Assembly (NCBI GenBank): GCA_963920665.1
Contig: OY987269.1
Span: 7,132,501-7,196,500, forward strand
Length of the DNA: 64,000 nucleotides
Reading direction: 5' to 3'
From: Straminergon stramineum
Lineage: Eukaryota > Streptophyta > Bryopsida > Hypnales > Calliergonaceae
Positions 1 to 12,646 of this stretch are shown piece by piece. The notes beneath the pieces are model-generated. The model worked only from the letters and a program-made list of their open reading frames with translations. It searched no databases and was not told where the DNA came from. The stretch's first letter is position 1. Every line of letters starts with the position of its first letter. The position numbers were made by a program, and so were the translations under genes.

Positions 1-871
1 GCCCACCACTCCTTCTGCGGATTATAGTGGTTGAAGACCCACTGTTCTCTCCCCTCCTTTCCTAATTAATTCGAATTCGGTTTGATCCCTCACAGCAACC
101 CGGACTGCAATCTGGAATGCAAGTCACATAGAGATCCCCTGTACGATCCGTTCTTACTATAACGACCTCAATGCCAGCACCTACCCATGCGAAGCTAGGT
201 GGTTACAAGTGTACTCGTCCGTTCCAACAGTAACTAGGATCATTCCATTTACCAACTATGGTGATGAGACCTCTCAAAAGGTTGGACGCTCAACCGGACT
301 ACCCGTCCAGGAGTTCTAGCGCGACTAAGGATACCCTCCCTTTCTGCCTAGCCTAATAGCGGCTATCTCACCCGGAACTTCAAAACCCTAGATCTTGCTG
401 AGGCACTGAAATACACTCCCAACACTTACACAACCTGCGCACACACTAAGGATCGGAAATTATCGCACTAAGGGGAGAAATCTAACCACAACTCTGCCTT
501 ACACCTTCCTAACTCCACATCATGCAAACCTACCAAGCTTGGGAGACACACACAACAAGAGAGCGCATACAAAGGTACAACAAAAATTGCAAAAAGAAGA
601 CTCCCAGCGTCCCTCGCGGGCGCTGACTATATACATTTCAAAAAGTTACAAATGGGTGGGAAAACTTGCGAAAGTTCCGCCACCATCTCAGTCAGACTTT
701 CCGGTCCTACCTACTCCCCACTGGACCGGAACAGGTTCCGTATCCGTTCCTACTCTACCTACCCTGTACATCCTAAGTCCCTATTCGCGATCCGATGGTC
801 GCGCTATCCGCTCCCAAGTCCATCTGCTCAAAAACCTCGTTTAGGTTCCAACTCCTCTCGATCTCTTGAGG

Positions 872-2455
872 TCAAGGAACCGGATTGCCTTCTGTGGACG
901 CGGGCGGTGAGTCCAAGTCGATGGTGGTTCCAGGCGTGCCGGCCTGGGTCGTTCTCTTGGACTTGGGGGTCGTATCCTTTCCCTCGCCTGCTGTCACTTC
1001 CGGGAACGAATCCAGGAGGGAGATATCCGAGAGTCGGATACTGCGAGAGCAGGTTGCTCCCGATAGTATCCGGGTACTCTCCTCCATCCGGTCCGCTGCC
1101 TTCCGTGCCTCCTTCATTGCCGCTTCTACCTGCTCGGCAAAGTCGTTGAGGATCCGCACCATCCGGGAACCGGATAGCTTCTTCTCCTCGTGCACCCGCT
1201 CGTCAAACAACTTGGCTTTGGTGAGGGCCGTTCCGGTCTCCCCGAACATGGCCTTCACTTGCTCCATCATCTGCCGAGCATCCTCTGCAATAGATTTGGT
1301 GGTTGCAAAGTTCTCTTGGTGCACCAGGATCTCCATCTTCATCCGATCCACCTCCTCTTGTAACCGGCGGATCTCTGCTTCTTGCTTTCGAGACTCGACT
1401 GGATCAGAAATACAGGCCGCCACCTTTTCCGGTAGCTCCCGGTCGGGTGTTGCTCCCACCATCCTCTCGATTGCTATCAACATCTTCCTTTTCATCTCCC
1501 AATCCGCTCGTATGTCGCATAAGGTTTTTATGAGTAATCTGAACGGATCTTCGGGATCCGATTCTTCTAACACCGTCTTCTCGACCTCCAGCTTCTCCTC
1601 TGGGGCCGGGGTGTCGCGAGCGGGTGGCGTCCCCCGCTTGTTGGGAGAGGTCGTCTTCTGCCGTTTGATGACCGGCATTGGCGTCTCCTCTTCCTCTAAC
1701 TCACTGTTCTCCTCGGGATCGGAACCGGATTCCATCTCCTCATCCGTTTCCGATTCTCCGTATTTCAGGAGAGTTTCTTGAGCCTTCCACCTCTTCTCCT
1801 CTGGTGCGCTCAGGAGCTGGTGCGAATGATAGAGGTGCATGAGATAGGGGCACACCGGAGTGGCCCTACTCTTCCCCACTCTTCCTACGAGTTGGGTGAC
1901 TAGCTTGGAAATGATCCGAGCCCAGTCAACTTTCCGGTCTCCTCTCAGAGAGTCGAAAATTGTGTTGGCGAGGGAGATAGTCACCCTCGTCGGTTTTTCC
2001 GGATGAAGGACCGGAACTAAAAACTTCAACAGTCGGCACTGCTGCTCATCGATGCAGTTGTCCACCGCGTATCTGTCTTTCAGGTTGACCGCTCCTCCGA
2101 ACTTCCCACGGTAGAACTCATCCTTCCGGCTTGCCATTCCGAGTCCTCCTACGTGGAAACTATAGGCTGTTCTCCACATGTCTTCTGTCCACAGATGTGG
2201 AACGGCTCGCAGAGTGTTGTCAAACTCATTGGACAGCTTGCCCAAGAGTTCTTTGACTATGGACTCTTCTTTGAAGCCCCAGGGTTTATCTACAAACCCT
2301 AGGCAACCCATGGAGTTCAAGTCTTCCATGGGTTGGGACTTGGCTGGTTCGGTGGAGGGAACAACCGGAACTACCTTCCGGAGCTTTACCTTTGCTGGGG
2401 GTACATTGGAACTGGCTTGTCCGCCTCTAGTCCTCCTAAGTTGCGGCATGGACAC
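872..2455 (-). CDS. Gag-like coiled-coil protein of repeat element (intact copy)
   Basis: Encodes 527 residues with no internal stop, the only intact large gene here. The start MSMPQLRR is shared with copy 2 (14084). Residues about 50-220 form a mostly helical region with HPEKPTRVTIS, GDRKVDWARI and VCPYLMHLYHSHQLL; next comes an acidic Glu/Ser/Pro linker (about 235-290) with basic patches, then a long heptad-rich coiled coil (about 330-460). This layout resembles the gag-like proteins of plant non-autonomous retroelements, but there is no CCHC zinc knuckle, so that assignment is inference. After the TGA at 872 the same frame continues about 32 codons to a TAG at 773, and this tail matches the C terminus of copies 2 and 3 (DSATIGS), so the family protein was probably slightly longer. 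Transcription is likely from the TATA box at 2711. Confidence 0.7.
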   Translation of the reverse strand: MSMPQLRRTRGGQASSNVPPAKVKLRKVVPVVPSTEPAKSQPMEDLNSMGCLGFVDKPWGFKEESIVKELLGKLSNEFDNTLRAVPHLWTEDMWRTAYSFHVGGLGMASRKDEFYRGKFGGAVNLKDRYAVDNCIDEQQCRLLKFLVPVLHPEKPTRVTISLANTIFDSLRGDRKVDWARIISKLVTQLVGRVGKSRATPVCPYLMHLYHSHQLLSAPEEKRWKAQETLLKYGESETDEEMESGSDPEENSELEEEETPMPVIKRQKTTSPNKRGTPPARDTPAPEEKLEVEKTVLEESDPEDPFRLLIKTLCDIRADWEMKRKMLIAIERMVGATPDRELPEKVAACISDPVESRKQEAEIRRLQEEVDRMKMEILVHQENFATTKSIAEDARQMMEQVKAMFGETGTALTKAKLFDERVHEEKKLSGSRMVRILNDFAEQVEAAMKEARKAADRMEESTRILSGATCSRSIRLSDISLLDSFPEVTAGEGKDTTPKSKRTTQAGTPGTTIDLDSPPASTEGNPVP

Positions 2456-2471
2456 GGATTGGTGCGCTCAG

Positions 2472-2488
2472 GACCCTTTCTGATACTC
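2472..2488 (-). other. Possible primer-binding-site-like stretch
   Basis: On the minus strand this reads TATCAGAAAGGGTCC, partly like the TGGTATCAGAGC primer-binding site of plant LTR elements primed by initiator Met-tRNA. It lies about 20 bases before the gag-like ATG, and copy 2 has a similar stretch at 14101-14115. The match is imperfect and the CA end expected of an LTR was not found next to it. Confidence 0.25.
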
Positions 2489-2710
2489 CCTCGCTATCTC
2501 TCCTAGCCGCACGCCTCATTCTTGCTTTCGCTCCCTGATCTCAACCGATAATTGAAGCTCGAACACTCAAGGACCACAAGTCTTGCAACGGACACTAACA
2601 CAAAAGTCTGTCACGGGAAACTAATCGACAGGCACAAAGGCAAACATAGAGCAGAGACAACGCTGGGCAAACGAGAATGAGAAAGAGTTTGATCTAGGTA
2701 GCTCCAGTTC

Positions 2711-2719
2711 TTTTATAGC
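2711..2719 (-). promoter_or_regulatory. TATA box of gag-like element, copy 1
   Basis: Minus strand GCTATAAAA, about 255 bases upstream of the gag-like ATG. The same GCTATAAAA with similar flanks occurs at the matching place in copy 2 (14337-14345), which supports a real promoter. Confidence 0.6.
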
Positions 2720-2980
2720 CGTTGGACTCCCTGCCACCTCATCCTGACTCATTCCGGATCCGGTTCGTCTAAGGTATCCGGTCCATCCCTATCCGGTCAG
2801 ACATCTACTCCTATCCGTTCACTCCCTGGAACATGGATTGAGTAGATCTTTCCACTATCTCATTTTCCGCTTCTTATTCAGATCTAGATGGTTCCTTAGC
2901 TAATTCCGGATACCTATATGTATTTTTTGGTTAGCTTGACTTGGTAAACCAAAAAAATCTAAAATTGCATGTTGTGACAA

Positions 2981-3955
2981 GTGGTCACCTGGATTTTTGG
3001 GTGGCCTTTTTGCCTTTCTGGCTTTGATGTTTTTGAAGTTTTAAAGTGTGAGGCGAGTTGTTTGCCTCTCATTCCATCCTAGCGTTATAGTTTATACTTT
3101 GTCATCCTTTCTTTTAATCTGAGCCACCAAGTGGACCCTCAGGAATTGATCTATCGTATATCCAGCTTTCTGGGGTTGTCTTGTGAGTGTATGGATGTGT
3201 TAGAGAGGAGGAGGAGAGGAGGAATCCGGATCTGAGGAGACTTGGAGGAACGTTTGTGACGTAGTATAGACTAGAGCTTTTGGTCTTGAGCACGTGTCTT
3301 TAAACCCCTGGAATGGGAATCCGATTAGGAGTGGTGTGGGTGCAGATCCGGAATGCCAAGGAGGGTTCCGTGCGGAGATAAGCAACCGCCAGCGGAATAA
3401 AACCCCATATCACTTACCGGAAGGTCAACCAAACCCTAGGATCAGTCTATGCGAACAACTTACAATCCCTATCTTAGTTCCGGTTTTTGTTGGTCTATTG
3501 TTGTAGTGGAGAAGACTTGTGACGGATCTGAGTGACCTGCCTCCCGGGTTGGCCATCCGGAAGGTTGTGAGAGTGTTTTCGGTCAATCTAGTGCAACAGT
3601 TGGTCTAAGTGAGTGTTTTGTAGTTTGGAGAGTGAAGAGAGTGTGAGAAATAAGAGTGGTGAGTCCCTACCCCTCTATACGATCAAAGGTGGACCCTTTG
3701 AGGGTAAAATAGAGGTACCAAAAACCAGTGTTGGTGTGTGAGAAGACGGATCCGGATTTTAGATTGGGGTGAATCCGGATTGAATTGCGGAAGAGTAGTG
3801 CTCCGGAAGAGAGAAAGGAGTGCTTAAGTTGGTAGAACGGATAACCTAGGCTTGCAACAACATACTAGAATCCCCTGGGACGATATTTTGAGTTAGTTTA
3901 CACGTTTGGGTGTTGTAAATGGTATTTACCGCATGCTACGCTTACGACACTGGCC
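2981..3955. other. No gene recognised; CCGGA-rich DNA beside copy 1
   Basis: This stretch is richer in GC than the DNA to its right and repeats short words such as atccgga, ttccggt and ggatccgga also found in copies 1-3. It may be an older element remnant or an untranslated region. The short frames at 3200-3506 show no protein-like pattern. Confidence 0.35.
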
Positions 3956-6900
3956 GTTTCAATACAATTGTCTATCCACTACATAAATTGTTGGCAACAT
4001 TTGACTTCCCATTGCATTGTGTGCTATGTTCCAACAACATTGTCCTAGAACATGGTCCACCTACAAATGAATAACAACAAACATGTAATTCCTCTATAAG
4101 ATTTTAAAGCACAAAAACAACATGTAACACAAAGGAAACTGTGAAAATGTACATCAATGTACAAGAGAAGCTTGCTTTCACTTTTCAATTCTAATAGAGT
4201 GCTCCTCTATTAGACAAATATTTTTGCAAAACCTGATATAACCTTTTGTTTCTTCAACACTTGCCAATGACAAAATTCTATCATTTCCATGTGCATATAT
4301 AGAATGGGGAAAAGCATAAGCAAAACATGCCCAGAACCTTCCTTGCTCACCATTGACCTAGTCTAGAAACTAAGACATGAGGCATCCATAAGTCATGACT
4401 ACTTCACTTACAAAGTGCCTTCCACATCTACATCATTTTGAATTTACTATCATCCTCGCTTCCCAAATTCAAAGAAATTTAGTATATGGAATACAATACT
4501 AGACTTCCTCACTTCAACTAGGAACTCTGCATTACACCTGTTGACTTCCTTCAAAGTCGACAATACTGTGCAATGTCAAATGTAATTTTCTCCGAATCAA
4601 ACCCATAGTTCCACCTCCAATGTTGAAAGTCCAATTCTGATGGCATCTACTCTTCTCTGCATTGCACCCATGGACAACAAGAACTCTATCCACTGGTCGT
4701 GAGCAAAGCTCGTCATGACCCTGATGATGCTATATACTTTGAACACCCGGCCCTAATGCTAAACATAAAAATGTAGAGACTACACATGCTCTTACTTTGC
4801 GACACTAAAATCACTTTCCACATATAAATTGCACCCTCACACAAGTAATGGAGCTATGTTCTCTTCTATTAATGAACTCACATATGGTTGACAATAATAC
4901 ATAAACCAAGATACATTACTAATATGGCCATGGTTGAATGTAAGACACATCATTTAATTCAACTTTGTTTGAAAGACATCATCTATGATTACAATTGCCC
5001 CAATTACGATGACAAAGGTCTAATGTCCTGCTTGATTTATTCATGAAGCCATCATAGTGTGAATTATTGGTCACACTTTGCATAACTATAAGTTTCCTTC
5101 ATCTCATTGATGCCCATCCACTATATTATACGTGACTGCCTGCCCTCACAACATAGCCTCAACAGACAATGATCATCCATGTCCTCAAACTACTTTCACA
5201 ATAAGTATGCACATCATAAAGTTTGAATTACCTACTTAAAAATCAAAATTTGCCCTCCTTCGCAAAAATAAATGTACATGCTCGTGCTTTACTTTGCAAA
5301 TGCTACCTAGGGCACCCTCTGGTTCTAAATCAAGTTGAAAGATGGTCTACTCTCCCCATTATAGACTCCACAACATTTCCTTCACTTGGAATGTAAAAGT
5401 AGTCTAGTACGTGCTCCTTTTCCAATCTTGCTCCACAATGTTCACCCAAGCGATTCAAAAAAACTTTATTGTAGCTGCCACTGACATGTGAGTGTCACTT
5501 TTGTGTGCTTCCATCTCACTTACCTGAAATGATACAATTTAGGGAAGTTGTAGAGGTGACTAACTTCACTATAAAGTCATTGCCATAGGTGACTATGAAC
5601 TTCAACGTTCTCTCAAAAAAACTCTAGAACTTTTTGGGACCATATGAATAACTAAAAATTCATGTAATTGCTTGTCATTGAACGTTCACTCTAACTACAT
5701 AGAAATGTAGAATATTGTGCACAGTTGATGCACTTGGAACATAGATCAATAGGGCAGACCTTGAATAACAATTTCCACTAGTGATGAGAAAATCACTTGT
5801 TGCAAGTAAAAATTAAGCTACCCTCTTTAATTTGTCATAACATCTGCAATTATACTTCTAAGCAATTGCAACCACTTCAATGTCTACTAAAAAAGCATTG
5901 ACTCTTCTTCGTGCAATGACAAGAGGAAATATGTACAACATCAAATTACTATTCTTTGCAGTAGACTTTTGCTTCCTATTATCAATAATCTGGATGACAC
6001 TATGCAATGTGTGTGCAAAAAATATCTACCCCATGACAATCCTTTTAAAAAATAATATTTCTATAGGTAGAGACTTCCCTATGGCATACCTATGCAATAT
6101 AAAACACTTTCACACAAACACTTCCTAACTGCTCCCATGAATTTGACACATGGCAATGCACACTATTCCATCTCTTGTCTAATGAATAGTAAGCTTACAA
6201 ATGACACGGCTTCCACTTGCAAACTTCGATTTTGTGACACACAGCAACCAACTTCGGAGCAATTGACCGTTCCATTACAAAATGGATCATAATGCATTGC
6301 CTACTAACTGGTACCAAATCTATTGACGTAATAAAACATAAATACTCACAACAATTGCTTTTCAACAACTCCACAAATGAAATTCCCATCCATTGTTATG
6401 AAAGCGTTTCCCCCACCTCCTCATAACAACTTGCAGACACTTGGATTTCAATTTTTGTCCTACTCCATACCCACTCCACTTAATTTGCTTGTCATTATTT
6501 CCATTCACTTACATTGTCTCCTCCTTCTACAGAATATGAAGACAAAACTACCTAGAAATACCATTTCACATGCACAAAGCCATCCATAACATGACTATAA
6601 CATCTTTGTGGCAAGCAAAAGACACCAAATTCGACAACCTCTAATTCCAAAAACAACACTACGTATTTACCACAAACATATAAGAGTTGTGAAGATATTC
6701 CTTATATGTTACATGCCTTCCATTTCACTCAGCCTTGGTGGAGGAGAAATTCAATGCCATCCATCATTTGGAACTGATTTGCACCCAATTGATATTTTTG
6801 TCTCCCAAATGAGGAGGTTTTCCCTTCCAATGTCTATCGCTTTTGCATAAAATAAAGGAGGTATTGAAAAACACATTGGATCTAGTTTTTGAAGGGCAAT

Positions 6901-8270
6901 GTCAATAAAATATGCATCATACATTACATGCCAATCCAATCCAATGTCATATGATTGTACACAATTCAGACAGGCATATCAACAACCGACTACTTGTTTT
7001 GCCCATGTAACATAGGAAAGTGGGAACTCTCTTGTCCCTTCATTCACTGAACACCTTACATATAAACAAGGTCCGAGGTTTGACTTACGCAATGAACTAT
7101 TCATACTAATGCATTTGAGTAGTTCTAAAAGTCAAAATTAAAAAAAAAGTGTGGGAAATGATGTTGCTTTCAAAAACACTTGTAGTTGGATTCTTCATGA
7201 GGATTATACCATCTGATTGTGGCAACAACAAAAATTCAATGTCACGTAGCCCTTCCCAAAAAAAGATTCAATACTTCAAAAGCCTGATAACTTCCGCTAG
7301 CTACACACACTAAACTTCAAACGCCCCATATTCATTGTTGTCATGTAGTCATATGTCCAATCTAGGAGGAGTTGGCCACCATATTCCACATGACTTTTGA
7401 AAAGCCTCTCCCAAAGTAGTAAACTCCACTTTTCCTTCACCATTAATTTCTACAAATGGAAGGGGTGCCTCTTCATAAATCACCATCTTCAATAGTAAGT
7501 GCACCAATTTCTGGTGAGTGCATCCAAGCATGGGAACCTCATCATGGTCAAAATCTGAATGAACCGAAACACCAGACCCAAGATACTTCTTCGTCTCTAA
7601 GTTCTCTAACAATATAACATCAAGAATGATGTATGAACTAGCTTGCCATGCACACATAGAGCCACTTCAATTGATCATGCTATTTCTAATTACTGATTCA
7701 TAATAAGAAAAAACGAACTTAGAGGATTCCATTCTACAATTTTAGAAGGTTAATATTACAAATACAATTCACTTCTTTGGCAGACATGAGTAACGACAGC
7801 GCCCTGAGGACTTCCAACAGCTTACATTTACATCTCCTAAGGTAGCTATATAATTTCCACCTCACTTCCCTTTCTGTGACAAGCCAAACATATTGTTAGA
7901 GGATGCGCACTACATCCAAAACGTATTGTTTGCTCCTTATTTTTTTAACACTCCACATCCATGTCATTTCTAAATGCACACCACTTGAATGGCACGTCTC
8001 AACACTGGATTATAGAATTCAATTTCTGAAACGTAAAAGGCATAATCGATGACAGCATACATACTTATCCTTCACCAACCTACATGTACAAATTTGTATA
8101 CCAATACAAGATCCACTCAGTCACTATAGATGCTCTGTAATGAGGGTTAATTTGAAATAGTAACTCCAATCTATGCAACATACAATCCACATTGAAAAAG
8201 ATGGGATAATGAAGCATGGCACTAAAATTTTGTCTCCTCACAAGTACAAATATGAAGTTCTATACTTTAC
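3956..8270. other. AT-rich gene-poor stretch
   Basis: About 4.3 kb of AT-rich sequence with scattered short frames (5880-6939 among them) that lack domain-like composition. The only stretch I single out is 7349-7657 on the minus strand. No repeat array or RNA gene was seen. Confidence 0.4.
7349..7657 (-). CDS. Possible coding fragment, unknown
   Basis: An open stretch of 102 codons with protein-like composition (GCTHQKLVHLLLKMVIYEE, then EINGEGKVEFTTLGEAF). It lies on the same strand and downstream of the decayed gene at 8271-10660 and could be one of its 3' exons. No convincing acceptor site was found and no family is recognised. It may be chance. Confidence 0.25.
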   Translation of the reverse strand: MCAWQASSYIILDVILLENLETKKYLGSGVSVHSDFDHDEVPMLGCTHQKLVHLLLKMVIYEEAPLPFVEINGEGKVEFTTLGEAFQKSCGIWWPTPPRLDI

Positions 8271-10660
8271 CTTCCCTCCTTTGTTGTCCACCTTCATTTC
8301 CGCAACCTTAGCATTTTTGCAAACATTTCTTCCACTTTTCCCCAAAGATTTTGTTTCATTGCCATTTTCATGTCTATTTTCTTTCTGCACGAGCATTGGT
8401 TTCTCAACAAAATTGAAGTCCACCTTTTGCTGCTTCAATGGATGTGCTTGCGCTTTTTTTCCTTCATTGCTACATTTCGACTATCCTGCATACATTTGTA
8501 CATTGTTACTCCTAGTAGACTAGAATTTTTTTTCCTCAACTTTCCACTTCCAATGAAAGCCCAAATGAAAATATTTTTGATAATTGTATTCATTCCTTCA
8601 TCCCTTGGTTGTGGGACATACCTTCTTGTCGCCTTTGGAATCCACTGTTTTATCTGTCGTCTAAGCAAATGTCTTCATATTTCTAGTGGACTGAGAAAAA
8701 AAAGACAAGGTGTTTAAAATGGAAAAGTCAAAGACCCACTCAACATAAAGAACTTCCAATCCAAAAAAATAAAATTTCAATGTGGCAAACAATATTCTAT
8801 CTTTACTTATCTTTCTTTCCCAATGCCACTGGTTGTGCCAAGAGCAACGTGTTTTTTTTGCATTTCCCCATTTGTTGTTGACTTCGTTGTAGGTAATGTA
8901 GTGACTACCCTCATGTTAGTCACTGCATTTGCTTTTGGTGGAGGTACACTTGCCTTATTAACACATGACTTCTTCTTTACAGTGGTGGTGAGCGTTTCTA
9001 TGCTCGGCTCCACTAAGTTAGTGAGTTGTATAGTTTCCAATTCTATTTTCTCAACATTAGATACATTATCATTGTTATTTGAATCGCTGTCTCCATGAAT
9101 AGATGACTTGTCTTCACATTGGAGTCTTTGTCATCATTGTTGATAGTTTCATTGTCCACATTAGCTGCGTTTCCTTGCTCTTCAACATCACTAGCCTGAA
9201 GCAATGCTAGCTCATTTTCAGGACATTTGTTCTCAATGTTGCAATTTGGAAACTCCCCTTCTCCCAATTGATGTTTTGTGTTCTTCCAATTCTCTAGTTT
9301 TGGCTCCCATTTCAACGCAAATGCTTTCAACGCCTCCAACCTCTTCCCCAGGTCTTTTGGAGCTTTTGATGTAGCATTGTCGGCGTTCGTTATTGCCCTC
9401 TGCAGTTTTTTCTCTACAGCTTCCTCTTGCATTACAACCCATTCTTTCTCCACTGCCTCTTCAATCTCAAAACCATAAGGTTCACGTTTAAGCTTTTTTG
9501 CCTGCACACATTCAGAGGAAATGCATATCAATTTCGTCCCTCTTATTTAAACGCTTTGTGACACCCCCGATATAGTTAGAGATCTTTCATCACAACAAAT
9601 GAAGACTTCCATTAATGAATGTTGTTATTTCTTTTTTGTTTAAAGCTCTTATAAGATGAAGCTTAGTAGAGGGGACAATGTCAATAGAACTCTAAGTTCT
9701 TGATAAACAAATACACTGGAGGGAAGCCATTTAATGAAATTTCTTTTACAATATGAACTTAATCGACTAGGATAGACATCGTTTAGAAGTTCAAGCAAAA
9801 ACAAACTACGTTTAGTGATAAAGAAATACACATTCCCGTCTCCAAATAAAAGTATTTCATGTTCACATGCAAATGGAGCGAGTACTTCGCACATGTAGGA
9901 AGCACTTAGTGCCCTACCACATAGGCCCAGTACCCATTAGGTCAATGTGGAAACTAGTCATTTCAAGATGCTGGAAGACACATAATTGAAAGAAAGAGGA
10001 TTTCTTCAATAGTAGATGTCCTATTCATGACAAAAGAGTTGTAACAAGAATGTTCTTACCAAATCCAAAAGCACTACCTATTCCAATTCTTTCTTTGTAG
10101 TATTCTTTGATCCCCGTCTTGTGGCTATTGTGGCCATCTTCTCTAATTTCTCTTTTGATTCTTGACTTTGCCTGATGTTCGTGAGGGCATCCCAGTAATC
10201 CTTTGACAAATCTGACCGTTTGTCAATGCTTTAGTTTAGGTAGTATTTGAATTGGATGAGGGTTGCTTCAGCTTTCTTTCTTAAATACTTTTGACTCAAT
10301 TTTGTAGAATCTCCATACACTTCATATTCATGCATTAGACGATCATGCAGTCTGTCTTTTGCATCTTTAGTTTGACCATCCTACCCCTTTGTTGGGTCCA
10401 TGTCTTTCACAAAGGAGACAATGTCACCGTGAAAGAAAGCATCCATTTTACCTATGGGTTTCCCTGACTTGCCGAGGTGCAGGGGTCTTTTTCCCGGTGC
10501 TTCCTCCTTGCGATTGTTTTTCGCAATTTTTGAAGAAGATGGAGGAGGACTTGAAGGTTGCCTGTTGCTATAAGCGTAAGGGTTCAATGCAGGTACCTCT
10601 GATTTCAATGCATACATCTTGGGTGGAAGGGGTCGATGACATGCATATCTTCCATCTTCA
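8271..10660 (-). pseudogene. Decayed multi-exon gene, unknown product
   Basis: Three exons can be followed on the minus strand. Exon 1 (about 10640-10060) carries a Pro/Ser-rich start, then GKMDAFFHGDIVSFVKDMD and a charged helical region; it ends at donor GTAAGA (10059). Exon 2 (9501-8807) follows a TGTGTGCAG acceptor in phase 0 and is charged and helical (EEAVEKEWVVMQEEAVEKK). Exon 3 (8690-8271) follows a TTTTTTTTCTCAG acceptor, is Lys-rich and ends at donor GTAAAG. In-frame stops: three in exon 1 (near 10396, 10221 and 10074) and four in exon 3; a one-base frameshift lies near 9100 in exon 2. Copy 2 of the gag-like element and its tandem units begin only about 45 bases upstream, so the 5' end may be lost. 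No family recognised; a transposon-associated protein is possible. Confidence 0.45.
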
Positions 10661-10704
10661 TAACATCTCTGCTCTTCAAATTCTCATCCACGTTTGTTGA
10701 TTTT

Positions 10705-12238
10705 TGTCGTAGCACAGAGCAAGTAAATTCCTTGTTATACTTACAAAAATCACTCTAGAGCATAACGAAGTGACTCTAATGATCGAACCCATGAGATTCT
10801 GTGAAGTATTTAGCTTTATTAAGCGAGTAAGCCTTGCTAACCTCCAAACCTTTCTTCCGGTCCTAGATCTAAAATCGGAAACAACCAACCACCAGATAGT
10901 ATTAGACCGGATTCATCCTCTTCCCGGTTCCGTAAATCTCCGGTTGATCCAATTTAACCCAATCCTAGGACCACACCAATTCCGGTCCTGGTACTCTAGA
11001 CAAATCCGTTCCGGATTGCCCGTATATATCCTCACACCTATTCTAGTTTAATTTTGCCTTTGTCGGACCGTCAGAGGGGTCGCCACTTGATTTTGTGAGT
11101 GGTAGGCCCACCACTCCTTCCGTGGATTATAGTGGTTGAAGATCCATTGTCTTTTCTCCTCCTCTCCTTAACTAACTCAGATCCGGTTTGATCCCTCACA
11201 ACAACTCGGACATCAATCCGGTTCGTAGGTCACACAGAGACCCCCCGTACGATCCTTTCTTACTACAACGACCTTGATGCCAATTCCTACCTGTGCGAAG
11301 CTAGGCAGTTACAAGTGTACTCGTCCGTTCCAGCACTTACTAGAGCTATCCCGTTTACCAATTAAGGTGGTGAGACCTCTTAGAAGATCGGACACTCAAT
11401 CGGATTTCCTATCTAGGAGTTCTAGCGCGACTAAGGATACCCTCCCTATCCGCCTATCCTAACAACGGCTTTGTCGCAGCACAGGATAAGTAAATTCCCT
11501 ATTATGCTCACAAAAATCACTCTAGAGTATAACTAAGTGACTCTAAAGATCGAACCCACGAGATTTTGTGAAGTATTTACTTTAATTAAGTGAATAAGCT
11601 TTTCTATCCTCTAAATCTTCCCTTCCGGTCCTAGATCTAAAACCGGAAACAACCAACCACCAGGTGATCTTGGACCGGATTACCTCCGTCCTGATCCTAG
11701 AGCTGCTTGGTTCCCACAATTACCCTTATTCCAAGACTTTTATCACTTCCAGTCTTGGTACTCCTCTGAACCAATCCGGTCTAGATTATTAGCACATTTC
11801 CTCACTCCTATTCCGATTTAATTTTGCCTCTATTGGATCATCAGAGGGGTCACCCCTTTGATTTTGTGAGTGGTAGGCCCACCACTTCTTCCGTGGATTA
11901 TAGTGGCTAAAGAACCACTTGATCTACCTCTTCCTCTCCTAAGCTAACTTGAATCCGGTTTGATCCCTCATAACAATCCAGATAGCAATTCGGTTTGCAG
12001 GTCACACAGGAATCCCCCGTACGATCCGCTTTTACTACAATGACCTTGATGCCAGATCCTACCCGTGCGAAGCTAGGTGGTTACAAGTGTACTCATCCGT
12101 TCCAACATTAACTAGAGTTATTCCGTTTACCAACGAAGGTGGTGAGACCTCTCAAAAGATCGGGCACTCAACCGGATTTCCCATCTAGGAGTTCTAGTGC
12201 GACTAAGGATACCCTCCCTATCCGCCTAGCCTAACAGT
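10705..12238. repeat. Two tandem 767-bp units at the edge of copy 2
   Basis: Unit 1 starts with tgtcgtagcacag at 10705 and unit 2 with tgtcgcagcacag at 11472. Matching blocks recur at a spacing of 767-771 bases (for example tgattttgtgagtggtaggc near 11089 and 11860; gcccaccact at 11106 and 11877). Unit 2 runs directly into the 3' flank of the gag-like gene of copy 2. The window start (1-360) is the end of a third such unit belonging to copy 1. Confidence 0.8.
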
Positions 12239-12646
12239 GGCTATCTCACCTGGAACTCACAACTCTAGATCTGCTGAGGCACTCAAGTCCACTCCCAACA
12301 CTCCTACAACTTGCTTACACACTAAGGAGCGGAAACTATCACACCAAAGGGAGAGATCAAGTCACAAATCTGCCCTACACCTCCCTAACTCCACATTATA
12401 CACACCTGCCAAGCCTAGGAGATACACACAACACACAAGCGCATACAAAGGTACAAGGGATTTGCAAAAAGAAGACTCTCAGTACCCTTCGCGGGCCTAA
12501 CTTAAATACAAGTCAAAAAGTACAAGTGGGCGAAAATGCCTACAAAAGTTCCGCCGCGACTTGGGCTGCAATTTTTCACTTCCTACCTACTCCTAACCAG
12601 ATCGGAATAGGATCCAGATTCGTTCCTAACCTACCTACTATTTACA

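Larger units (their letters stand above)
1..2980 (-). mobile_element. Gag-like repeat element, copy 1
   Basis: Copy 1 of a repeat family seen three times in the window; its left edge is cut by the window start. Read on the minus strand it has a promoter region (about 2490-2980) with a TATA box, a weak primer-binding-site-like stretch, one long gag-like gene, and a conserved 3' flank (1-870). The 3' flank matches 11106-12650 and 14608-15010 on the plus strand, for example the blocks starting gcccaccact and ctcacccggaac. No reverse transcriptase, integrase or protease is visible, so this looks like a non-autonomous LTR-type element. Exact LTR ends were not established. Confidence 0.6.

Noticed and set aside
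885..1781. 298-codon Ser-rich frame on the plus strand
   Set aside because: Mirror frame of the gag-like gene on the minus strand; Ser-rich composition comes from the complement of its Glu/Lys codons.
5880..6939. Cluster of 60-80-codon frames on both strands
   Set aside because: AT-rich DNA gives such frames by chance; neighbouring frames do not join, and no splice sites or domains were seen.
10705..12238. The 767-bp units as the two LTRs of one retroelement
   Set aside because: They are adjacent with no internal region between them, and the TG...CA ends are not clear; a tandem unit in the 3' flank fits better.
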